From Chloroflexota bacterium (GTDB taxonomy: Bacteria > Chloroflexota > Limnocylindria > Limnocylindrales > CSP1-4), in assembly GCA_013694835.1 (NCBI GenBank), contig JACDBP010000318.1, positions 1 to 6,232 of the forward strand: a stretch of DNA of 6,232 bases, written 5' to 3'. This document shows, piece by piece, positions 1-6,232 of this stretch. The position numbers and the translations under genes are program-made. Positions within the stretch are counted from its first letter, which is position 1, and each line of letters opens with the position of its first letter. The notes under the pieces were generated by a model. It was not told the origin of the DNA and made no database searches. It saw only the letters and a program-made list of their open reading frames with translations.

Positions 1-483
1 GAGCTCCGGTGACGACCCGAACGACCGCGCACCGACCGACGCGTTCCGGGGATCGGCGGCCACGTCCAGGACTGGTGCAAGGTTCACGTCGATGCCCAGG
101 GCCTCGAGCTCGCGTCCGGCAGCGAGCGCCACAGCATACGCGAGCTCGTCCGACCCGGTGGCCGCCACCGCCATCGCGCTCGGGAAGCGCGTGACGGGCG
201 CACCGATCCGCGCGACGTGCCCGCCCTCGTGGTCGATGGCGATGCGCAGCGGGCCCGCAGCGACCTCCCGGAGGTCGGCCGTGAGCCGGCGAAGCTGCTC
301 ATGCCCCTCGATGTTCGCGCCGAACAGCACGACCCCACCGACACCCTGCCGAAGGAGCTGAGCCGTCGCGTCGTCGATCTGCGGACCGGGGAGCTGGATC
401 CAGACCAGCCGGGCGGCCGCCGAGGCAGCATCCGGCACGGGCGCCGGCGCGCCCACGTCGCCCGGGATGGTCGTGGACGTCAT
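1..483 (-). CDS. Glycoside hydrolase family 3 protein, beta-N-acetylhexosaminidase (NagZ)-like, N-terminal part
   Basis: The minus strand reads open from an ATG at 481-483 to the window edge, giving 161 residues of a longer protein. The N-terminal part of a family 3 (beta/alpha)8 barrel is clear: GVGGVVLFGANIEG near residues 47-60, IDHEGGHVARI at 83-93, and GIDVNLAPVLDV at 130-141 followed by RSFG at 153-156. These match NagZ-type beta-N-acetylhexosaminidases, which release terminal N-acetylglucosamine from cell-wall or chitin fragments. The Lys-His pair and the catalytic aspartate and histidine region lie beyond the window, so activity and exact specificity are not proven; a family 3 beta-glucosidase remains possible. 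No signal peptide is visible, which suggests a cytoplasmic enzyme. The start overlaps the stop of the upstream regulator (ATGA), with GGAG five bases upstream at 489-492, so translation is probably coupled. The usual DQEGGR of the family reads DHEGGH here. Confidence 0.88.
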   Translation of the reverse strand, partial: MTSTTIPGDVGAPAPVPDAASAAARLVWIQLPGPQIDDATAQLLRQGVGGVVLFGANIEGHEQLRRLTADLREVAAGPLRIAIDHEGGHVARIGAPVTRFPSAMAVAATGSDELAYAVALAAGRELEALGIDVNLAPVLDVAADPRNASVGARSFGSSPEL

Positions 484-1226
484 CGGAGCTCCACGTTGAG
501 CTGGTAGCGGTCGCCGCGGTACGCGGCACGCACGAACTCCACGATCCGGCCGTCGGTGCCGGACGTCAGCCGGTGGATGCGGAGCACTGGCACCCGCAGC
601 GGGAGCTCCAGGAGCTGCCGCTCCTCCGCGACCGCCTGGGACGCCTCGATGGTCTGGCGCGCCGACCCCAGCGTCACGCCGTACCGCGACCGGAGCACCT
701 CGTACAGGGATGTCTCGGCAAGATCGTGCTCCAGCAGCCCGGGGCAGAGCGCATGCGAGAGGTGCGCGGACTCGAGAGCGACCGGGTGATCGTCCGCGAG
801 GCGAAGGCGGCGGATGCGCACCACCTCCGAGCCGGGCGCGATTCCGAGTGCCTGCGCCAGCTCGAACGGAGCGGGCAGAAGCTCCTGGCTGAGCACGCGA
901 CTGGCCGGCCGCATGCCCCGCGCGAGCATGTCCTGGGTGAACCCCGAGAGTCGCTGCAGTGGCTGCTCGATCTTCCGCTCGGCGACGTACGTGCCCTTGC
1001 CGGTCCGCGTGTAGAGCGTCCCGTCGGCGGTCATCTCAAGGAGTGCCTGCCTGATCGTCATTCGGCTGACACCGAGAGCCGCACTCAACTCGCGCTCCGA
1101 CGGGATCCGCCGGTGGGCAGTCACGGCACCGCTGGCGATGGCCTGCTCAAGGATCGTCCGGATCTGCTCGAAGATCGGCGTCGGGCTGGCGCGGTCGACG
1201 GACGTAAGCGAGACGGGAAACTCCAG
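480..1226 (-). CDS. GntR family (HutC subfamily) transcriptional regulator, NagR/DasR-like
   Basis: This encodes a 248-residue repressor-type protein if translation starts at the CTG at 1224-1226. Residues about 14-82 form a winged helix-turn-helix (PIFEQIRTIL, then SERELSAALGVSRMTIRQAL, then the wing TRTGKGTYV). Residues about 95-245 form a UTRA effector domain (GFTQDMLARGMRPASRV, ALESAHLS, and the terminal YRGDRYQLN). The same landmarks occur in NagR (YvoA) and DasR, which sense phosphorylated amino sugars and control N-acetylglucosamine use; the effector here is inferred. The frame is open from 1304, but it holds no ATG, GTG or TTG before a GTG at 1122-1124. Starting at that GTG would delete the first DNA-binding helix. 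The CTG sits six bases after GGGAGG and gives the normal family length, so I choose it. The gene overlaps the downstream glycosidase by four bases, indicating an operon. A palindrome overlapping its candidate promoter suggests autoregulation. Confidence 0.9.
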   Translation of the reverse strand: MEFPVSLTSVDRASPTPIFEQIRTILEQAIASGAVTAHRRIPSERELSAALGVSRMTIRQALLEMTADGTLYTRTGKGTYVAERKIEQPLQRLSGFTQDMLARGMRPASRVLSQELLPAPFELAQALGIAPGSEVVRIRRLRLADDHPVALESAHLSHALCPGLLEHDLAETSLYEVLRSRYGVTLGSARQTIEASQAVAEERQLLELPLRVPVLRIHRLTSGTDGRIVEFVRAAYRGDRYQLNVELR

Positions 1227-1230
1227 GATC

Positions 1231-1236
1231 GGCCTC
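1231..1236 (-). promoter_or_regulatory. Ribosome binding site deciding a CTG start
   Basis: On the minus strand this reads GGGAGG, six bases before the CTG at 1224-1226. It is the only well-placed Shine-Dalgarno match ahead of the regulator's DNA-binding domain, and it is the main support for the non-standard start codon. Confidence 0.65.
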
Positions 1237-1269
1237 CCTCGACGACACGGCCGACGCTCCCTTTCGAGT

Positions 1270-1290
1270 TGGCTAGACCGGTCTAGGCCA
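1270..1290. promoter_or_regulatory. Probable GntR-type operator (palindrome) of the regulator operon
   Basis: The core at 1273-1286, CTAGACCGGTCTAG, is a perfect 14-bp palindrome flanked by TGG on the left and GCCA on the right. Its arms are the half-sites of the known DasR/NagR operator type (TGGTCTAGACCA), but in swapped order. The right part, CGGTCTAGGCCA (1279-1290), matches that 12-base consensus at 10 positions, and the left part, TTGGCTAGACCG (1269-1280), at 9. The site lies about 45 bases upstream of the regulator's start and overlaps the -10 of the candidate promoter, which suits repression by the regulator itself. Binding is inferred. Confidence 0.65.
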
Positions 1291-1308
1291 GTATCGCCCG
1301 CCCGTCAA
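1280..1308 (-). promoter_or_regulatory. Candidate promoter of the regulator-glycosidase operon
   Basis: On the minus strand a TTGACG -35 (1303-1308) is followed after exactly 17 bases by TAGACC (1280-1285) as a weak -10. The -35 fits the housekeeping sigma consensus at five of six positions, the -10 at only three. The -10 lies inside the palindromic operator. Transcription would begin near 1273, leaving a leader of roughly 45 bases. Confidence 0.4.
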
Positions 1309-1341
1309 GACCCGCGTCGAACGGTGTCAGACCCGCGTCGA
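1308..1341 (+). repeat. Direct repeat of 13 bp, spaced 21 bp start to start
   Basis: AGACCCGCGTCGA occurs at 1308-1320 and again at 1329-1341. The 21-base period equals two helical turns, so both copies face the same side of the DNA. They lie in the 213-bp gap between the regulator and the divergent secreted-protein gene, beside the candidate -35 of the regulator. They could be paired protein-binding sites or a chance short duplication. Apart from this repeat, the operator and the promoter, I see nothing firm in the gap; no convincing promoter for the rightward gene stands out. Confidence 0.5.
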
Positions 1342-1427
1342 TGACCTTAAGGGCAGCCGAACGACGCCGGATACGGTGTGTCCACATCCGGCCGTTCGTA
1401 TGCCGAACGCCACCCGAGCTGGAACCC

Positions 1428-1432
1428 GGAGG
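1428..1432 (+). promoter_or_regulatory. Ribosome binding site of the secreted repeat protein
   Basis: GGAGG lies seven bases before the ATG at 1440-1442. It selects this start over the in-frame upstream candidate at 1341, which would put 33 Arg-rich residues ahead of the signal peptide. Confidence 0.8.
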
Positions 1433-1439
1433 CGAACGA

Positions 1440-2309
1440 ATGTCGATCCATGCGCTCCCCGCATCCGCCCGACTCGCGGGAGGTCTGCTCTCGGGCGTCC
1501 TGAGCGTCCTGGGCGTCCTGGTCGTCGTGGCCGGCGGTGCTACGCCGGTCCTTGCGAGCGGGCGCGGCGATGAAGTGACCTGCCTGATGCCCCGCGATCG
1601 CATCCTCAAGGTGTTCGTCCCGGCGGGCGCAGAAGCCAAGATCCGGCGGACAGCCGCCGGTGTCATCGAGGTCAACCGGGCCACCTGTGGCAGCTGGTTC
1701 GGTGCGGCGGATGTCTGGAACACGAGGCAGATCCAGGTGCGCAGTGGAAGCGATGGAGCCCAGAAGGTCCGCATCGACCTTGCCAACGGCGGGTTCGCTC
1801 CCGGCTATGGCGATGAGGCGGGTCAGACGGACGAGATCGAGTTCACCGTGCTGCTCGGCAAGGGTGACGATTCCCTCGCGATCGACGGCACACCGGCGGC
1901 GGACCACATCGCCTTCGGTTGGGTCCCCGGCAACATGACCGCGATCCCGGCGATCAACCTGGATGCAGAGGACGCGGACTACGACGTCTCCTACCTCAGC
2001 GTGGAATCCGTGAGCGCGTTCGGCCACGACGGCAACGACACGCTCACCGGCAATGACCCGTCCACGGGGAGGATCGCCTGGCTCTCGCTCTTCCTCTCCG
2101 GTGACGCCGACGACGACCAGCTGACCGGCGGCGCCAACAACGACTGGCTGCTCGGCGGCAGCGGCGACGATACGTTCAAGGGCGGTCAGGGCAACGATTG
2201 GCTGTTCGCCATGGACAACGCGGTGTTCACCGACACTCTCAACGGCGGCGCCGGTACGGACAACTGCAGCAGCGACGCAGAAGACGTCGTCGCCGGCTGC
2301 GAAGGGTGA
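1440..2309 (+). CDS. Secreted RTX-like calcium-binding repeat protein
   Basis: The protein has 289 residues. Residues 1-40 form a signal peptide: a short basic start (Arg11), a long hydrophobic stretch (about 12-33) and a likely cleavage after Ala39 in PVLAS. The export route is therefore Sec-like, and I see no type I secretion signal. Residues about 45-190 form a domain I do not recognise. Gly/Asp-rich nonapeptide-type repeats follow: GHDGNDTLTG (195-204), GDADDDQLTG (221-230), GANNDWLLGG (231-240), GSGDDTFKGG (240-249), GQGNDWLFA (249-257) and GGAGTD (269-274), with an earlier isolated GKGDDSL at 140-146. In known RTX proteins such repeats bind calcium in a parallel beta roll; here binding is inferred. 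Four cysteines (48, 83, 276, 287) could form two disulfides. There is no enzyme motif, so the role is unknown. The gene is divergent from the GntR-type regulator and convergent with argF. Confidence 0.85.
   Translation: MSIHALPASARLAGGLLSGVLSVLGVLVVVAGGATPVLASGRGDEVTCLMPRDRILKVFVPAGAEAKIRRTAAGVIEVNRATCGSWFGAADVWNTRQIQVRSGSDGAQKVRIDLANGGFAPGYGDEAGQTDEIEFTVLLGKGDDSLAIDGTPAADHIAFGWVPGNMTAIPAINLDAEDADYDVSYLSVESVSAFGHDGNDTLTGNDPSTGRIAWLSLFLSGDADDDQLTGGANNDWLLGGSGDDTFKGGQGNDWLFAMDNAVFTDTLNGGAGTDNCSSDAEDVVAGCEG
1495..1520 (+). repeat. Three near-tandem copies of an 8-base unit in the signal peptide
   Basis: GCGTCCTG occurs at 1495-1502, 1504-1511 and 1513-1520, a 9-base period that encodes the repeating Val-Leu pattern of the hydrophobic core. 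It is probably a simple internal expansion and is small enough to be coincidental. Confidence 0.5.
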
Positions 2310-2331
2310 GCGTCGTCAGCTGACGACGCTC
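2308..2331. terminator. Perfect 24-bp palindrome between convergent genes, possible two-way terminator
   Basis: The arms GAGCGTCGTCAG (2308-2319) and CTGACGACGCTC (2320-2331) are exact reverse complements with no spacer, so RNA from either strand could form a GC-rich stem of about ten pairs with a four-base loop. It covers the stop of the secreted-protein gene (TGA 2307-2309) and that of argF (2316-2318 read on the minus strand). No T tract follows on either side, so classic intrinsic termination is uncertain. Position and symmetry are the evidence. Confidence 0.55.
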
Positions 2332-3359
2332 GGCAGAAGGCTGGGGAGCGCCAGCTGGCCGGCCGCGCGATGCCCGTCGACCGAGGGCCGCGCGAAGAGG
2401 TGGAGCAGCAGCGCCTGCTGGACCCACATCCGGTTCTCCGCCTGGTCGAAGACGGCGCTGGCCGGCCCGTCGATGACATCCGCATCGACCTCCTCGCCGC
2501 GGTGGGCAGGCAGGCAGTGGAGCACGATCGCATCGGCCGTGTGGCGGAGAAGCGAGCGAGTGACGGTGAAGCCCAGGCCGGCGAAGGTTCGGCGACGTTG
2601 AGCCGCCTCCGCTTCCTGTCCCATGCTCGTCCAAACGTCCGTGCAGACAGCTTGGGCGCCGGTAACGGCCGCCACCGGATCATGGCCGAGCTCAAGCTGT
2701 GCACCCGTCTCGGCGGCGATGGCGAGCGCCTCGTCGACCACCGCGGCGTCCGGCTCATGGCCCGGCGGCGTGGCCACCCGCAGGTGAAGCCCGACGCTCG
2801 CCGCTCCGAGGATCAGCGAGTGGGCCACGTTGTTGCCGTCGCCGACCCACGCCACGCGCCGCCCGGCCAGGGGCCCCAGCCGCTCGCGCAGTGTGAGCAG
2901 GTCCGCGAGCGCCTGGCACGGGTGCTCATGCGACGTCAGCGCGTTGACCACCGGCACCCTGGTGACGGACGCCATCCGCGCCAGGTCCTCGTGCCGCAAC
3001 AGCCGCGCCACGATCGCGTCCACGTACCGTTCGAGCGAGCGCGCCATGTCCTCGATCGGCTCGCGCTCCCCGAACCCGATCTCGGCGCCACTGAGAACCA
3101 CCGGCGTGCCGCCCAAACGGGCGATCCCCGCCTCGAAGCTGACGCGAGTCCGCAGGCTCGGCTTCTGGAAGAGCAGCGCGATGGTCCGGCCGGCCAACGG
3201 CCCGGAGGCACCCGGCAGCGCTCGGTGGGGGGCCGCCTTGAGCTCGGCGGCGTGATGGAGCAGCGCGAGGATCGACCCCGGGTCCAGGTCGCCCAGCGAC
3301 AGCACGTGACCCGGGCGGGGTACGGCCACCATCTTCGGGAACGAAACCGCGACCGACAT
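2316..3359 (-). CDS. argF: Ornithine carbamoyltransferase
   Basis: This cytoplasmic enzyme joins carbamoyl phosphate to ornithine to make citrulline, the sixth step of arginine synthesis. With the ATG at 3357-3359 it has 347 residues, slightly longer than usual. All family motifs are present: the carbamoyl phosphate loop KPSLRTR (66-72), HPCQALADL (146-154), GDGNNVAHS (173-181), the ornithine-side DVWTSMGQE (241-249), the catalytic-cysteine loop HCLPAHRGEEV (281-291) and ENRMWVQQALL (308-318). The second position of the usual STRTR is Leu, a known variant. The start is uncertain. An in-frame TTG at 3395 would run the protein through an ARG-like palindrome. The ATG at 3359 has only a poorly spaced GGTGG, and the ATG at 3330-3332, just before the conserved HVLSLGDLD, has none. 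The gene is divergent from argG and argH, which act next in the pathway. The last residues, after about 325, look poorly conserved. Confidence 0.95.
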   Translation of the reverse strand: MSVAVSFPKMVAVPRPGHVLSLGDLDPGSILALLHHAAELKAAPHRALPGASGPLAGRTIALLFQKPSLRTRVSFEAGIARLGGTPVVLSGAEIGFGEREPIEDMARSLERYVDAIVARLLRHEDLARMASVTRVPVVNALTSHEHPCQALADLLTLRERLGPLAGRRVAWVGDGNNVAHSLILGAASVGLHLRVATPPGHEPDAAVVDEALAIAAETGAQLELGHDPVAAVTGAQAVCTDVWTSMGQEAEAAQRRRTFAGLGFTVTRSLLRHTADAIVLHCLPAHRGEEVDADVIDGPASAVFDQAENRMWVQQALLLHLFARPSVDGHRAAGQLALPSLLPSVVS

Positions 3360-3380
3360 GCCACCGAGTCTGGACCATTT

Positions 3381-3394
3381 CGCATATCTATGCA
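3381..3394. promoter_or_regulatory. ARG-box-like palindrome 1 in the argF-argG gap
   Basis: The site reads CGCATATCTATGCA, containing the perfect inverted repeat GCATA-TC-TATGC. It fits the 5-4-5 layout of ArgR/AhrC boxes (TGNAT, four AT-rich bases, ATNCA) with one mismatch at its first base. It is an AT-rich island in GC-rich surroundings, 22 bases upstream of the chosen argF start and 86 bases before argG, so it could control both directions. ArgR itself is not in the window. Confidence 0.5.
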
Positions 3395-3410
3395 ATCATC
3401 ACGGCGGAAG

Positions 3411-3424
3411 CGCACGTTAATGCA
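3411..3424. promoter_or_regulatory. ARG-box-like palindrome 2 in the argF-argG gap
   Basis: The site reads CGCACGTTAATGCA. It has the 5-4-5 layout of an ARG box with a good right arm (ATGCA) and a weaker left arm (CGCAC, two mismatches to TGCAT). Its centre is 30 bases from that of box 1, about three helical turns, unlike the roughly 21-base spacing of the classic E. coli pair. ArgR hexamers often bind paired sites, which makes a weak second site beside box 1 plausible but unproven. Confidence 0.3.
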
Positions 3425-3465
3425 GGACCGCGAGCCGCAACCTGCGCGACCCCGACCCGTCGCCC

Positions 3466-3473
3466 AAGGGGGA
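3466..3473 (+). promoter_or_regulatory. Ribosome binding site of argG
   Basis: The purine run AAGGGGGA ends seven bases before the ATG at 3481 and supports that start, as does the conserved N-terminus KKVVLAYSGGLDTS. Confidence 0.6.
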
Positions 3474-3480
3474 ACACCGG

Positions 3481-4794
<1,314 letters not shown>

Positions 4795-4803
4795 CCGACC
4801 CCG

Positions 4804-6232
4804 ATGAAGGCCTGGGGCGGCCGATTCCGCGAAGCGCCCGACCCGCTCGCCGCGGACTACACGCGCTCCGTCGAGCTGGATCGTGAGTTGGCCCTATTCG
4901 ACCTGGTGGGCTCGATCGCTCACGTCCACGGCCTGGAGCGGGCCGGGCTCGTGGGGCCGGACGACGCTGCGCGCCTCGTCGCCGGGCTGGACAACCTGGG
5001 CGACGAGGTCCGCGATGGGACCCTCGAGTGGGATCCCGCGCTCGAGGACGTCCACCTGAACCTCGAGATGGCACTGGCGGACCGCATCGGCAGCGTGGCC
5101 GGGATGCTCCACGCGGGCCGCTCCCGGAACGACCAGGTCGCCACGGACCTGCGGCTCTGGCTGCGCGCCCGGATCGACCTACTGGATGCTGACCTGGTGG
5201 CGCTGGAGCGAGCGCTGGTGGGCGTCGCTGAGCGTCACCTCGACGCGGTGATGCCGGGCCACACCCATCTCCAGCCCGCGCAACCCGTGCTCTTCGCGCA
5301 CCACCTGCTGGCGCTGCTAGAGATGCTCGAACGGGACCGTGGTCGGCTCGCTGACTGCCGGCGCCGCGCCAACCGCTCGCCGCTGGGTTCGGGCGCCCTC
5401 GCCGGCACGGGCTTCGTCATCGACCGTGAGGCCGTCGCGTCGGAGCTGGGATTCGATGGCGTGACAGCCAATTCCATCGATGCCACCGGGGACCGCGACT
5501 TCGTGGTCGAGTTCGTCGGCGCGGCTGCCCTCGCGATGGTCCACCTCTCGCGTTTCGCGGAGGAGCTCGTCTGGTGGTCGCATCCCCGCTTCGGCTGGGT
5601 GCGGCTCGCCGAACCCTTCTCCACCGGCTCATCGATGCTGCCGAACAAGCGCAACCCCGATCCCGTGGAGCTGGTGCGCGGCCGGACGGCGCGCGTCATC
5701 GGCGACCTGACGGCATCGCTGACCCTGCTCAAGGGATTGCCGCTCGGCTATCAACGCGACCTGCAGGAGGACAAGCAGCCCTTGTTCGACGCGGCAGCGA
5801 CGCTGGGCAGCTCGTTGCAGGTGCTGGCCGCGGTCGTGACGACGCTCGAGGTCAACGAGGCTGCGATGCTGGAGGCAGCGGCCGACGGCCACATCACGGC
5901 CACCGCCGTCGCCGAGGGTCTCGTGGACCGAGGCGTCGCCTTCCGCGCCGCGCATCACATCGTGGGGGGGCTGGTCCTGGAGGCCGAAACGGCGGGGATC
6001 CCCCTCGGCCGACTTTCGGACGAGGACATCCGGGAGGCCCTGCGAGTCAGCGGGGATCACGACGCACAGGCGCTGGCGCTTCACCCCGATGCCCCTGCCA
6101 AGGTCCGGGCGACGGCGTCGCTGGATGGTGCGCTGGAGCGGTGCGACGTGGTGGGCGGCACGGCACCGACGCGCGTTCGGGCGGCGGTCGCCGCGGCACG
6201 GGAGCGCCTCGCCGAGCGGTCGAGGTCGGATC
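4804..6232 (+). CDS. argH: Argininosuccinate lyase, missing only the last codons
   Basis: This cytoplasmic enzyme of the fumarase/aspartase superfamily splits argininosuccinate into arginine and fumarate, the final step of the pathway. The window holds 476 codons without a stop. The family is usually about 460 residues and the C-terminal segment GGTAPTRVRAAVAAARERL is already present, so only a few codons are cut off. Motifs are MKAWGGRF (1-8), EDVHLNLE (81-88), HAGRSRNDQVATD (103-115), GHTHLQPAQP (152-161, with the active-site Thr-His pair at 154-155), the signature loop STGSSMLPNKRNPD (273-286) and LPLGYQRDLQEDKQPLFD. The signature differs from the common GSSIMPQKKNPD by Leu at the usual Met. 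The usual YNKDLQEDK reads YQRDLQEDK. The start is nine bases after the argG stop and lacks a good Shine-Dalgarno site (only GGAG about 17 bases upstream), so translation probably depends on ribosomes finishing argG. Confidence 0.96.
   Translation, partial: MKAWGGRFREAPDPLAADYTRSVELDRELALFDLVGSIAHVHGLERAGLVGPDDAARLVAGLDNLGDEVRDGTLEWDPALEDVHLNLEMALADRIGSVAGMLHAGRSRNDQVATDLRLWLRARIDLLDADLVALERALVGVAERHLDAVMPGHTHLQPAQPVLFAHHLLALLEMLERDRGRLADCRRRANRSPLGSGALAGTGFVIDREAVASELGFDGVTANSIDATGDRDFVVEFVGAAALAMVHLSRFAEELVWWSHPRFGWVRLAEPFSTGSSMLPNKRNPDPVELVRGRTARVIGDLTASLTLLKGLPLGYQRDLQEDKQPLFDAAATLGSSLQVLAAVVTTLEVNEAAMLEAAADGHITATAVAEGLVDRGVAFRAAHHIVGGLVLEAETAGIPLGRLSDEDIREALRVSGDHDAQALALHPDAPAKVRATASLDGALERCDVVGGTAPTRVRAAVAAARERLAERSRSD

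Noticed and set aside
573..1286. Plus-strand open frame antisense to the GntR-type regulator (237 codons)
   Set aside because: The regulator on the minus strand has clear DNA-binding and effector domains; the plus frame is low-complexity with no support.
1347..1376. Possible promoter for the secreted protein (TTAAGG, 18 bases, TACGGT)
   Set aside because: Both boxes match the consensus poorly, and such matches are easy to find by chance; not reported as a feature.
1347..2027. Minus-strand open frames opposite the secreted repeat protein
   Set aside because: The plus-strand gene has a strong ribosome binding site, signal peptide and Gly/Asp repeats; the antisense frames have none of these.
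3360..3395. Upstream TTG start (3393-3395) for argF, adding 12 residues
   Set aside because: It lacks a ribosome binding site, the added residues do not resemble the family N-terminus, and it would place the ARG-like palindrome within the coding region.
3390..3480. Arg-rich leader peptide (ATG at 3390 or 3420) that could attenuate argG
   Set aside because: Six Arg codons fall in the first 22 positions, which is tempting, but the frame has no stop before argG and continues through it, and there is no Shine-Dalgarno site or clear alternative hairpin pair.
6229..6232. Window begins with GAGCTC and ends with GATC, resembling restriction-cloning ends
   Set aside because: Both ends lie within intact coding frames and such short sites are common in GC-rich DNA; there is no vector sequence.

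Overview
The window is GC-rich, with a strong preference for G or C at third codon positions, and its genes are tightly packed. This base use, together with a small secreted RTX-like protein ending in a Cys-containing GGAGTD-type tail, suggests an Actinomycetota or a Chloroflexota lineage such as Limnocylindria. That placement is inferred from style; no marker gene here proves it. The window holds six protein-coding genes (two run off the ends) and no RNA gene, insertion sequence, phage gene or CRISPR array that I can support.

Left block (1-1308, minus strand): a GntR/HutC-family regulator resembling NagR/DasR is followed, with a 4-base ATGA overlap, by a family 3 glycoside hydrolase resembling beta-N-acetylhexosaminidase (N-terminal 161 residues only). 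The regulator has no ATG, GTG or TTG upstream of its DNA-binding domain. The best start is a CTG at 1224-1226, six bases after a GGGAGG ribosome binding site. A perfect 14-bp palindrome built from the same half-sites as DasR/NagR operators overlaps the -10 of a candidate promoter ahead of the regulator. This looks like an autoregulated amino-sugar (cell-wall or chitin sugar) operon.

Middle (1308-2331): a divergent plus-strand gene encodes a secreted protein of 289 residues with a signal peptide and about six glycine/aspartate-rich calcium-binding-type repeats. A phased 13-bp direct repeat lies in the divergent intergenic region. The gene ends convergently against argF, and both stop codons fall inside a perfect 24-bp palindrome that may act as a two-way terminator.

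Right block (2316-6232): the last three enzymes of arginine synthesis. argF (ornithine carbamoyltransferase, minus) is divergent from argG and argH (argininosuccinate synthase and lyase, plus, 9 bases apart). Together they turn ornithine and carbamoyl phosphate into citrulline, argininosuccinate and finally arginine plus fumarate. The 121-bp argF-argG gap carries two ARG-box-like palindromes, suggesting shared ArgR control. argG has an unusual C-terminal tail made from a 15-bp tandem repeat. argH lacks only its last few codons. I see no previously undescribed system. The most unusual points are the CTG start, the permuted NagR/DasR-type operator, the stop-spanning palindrome and the argG tail.
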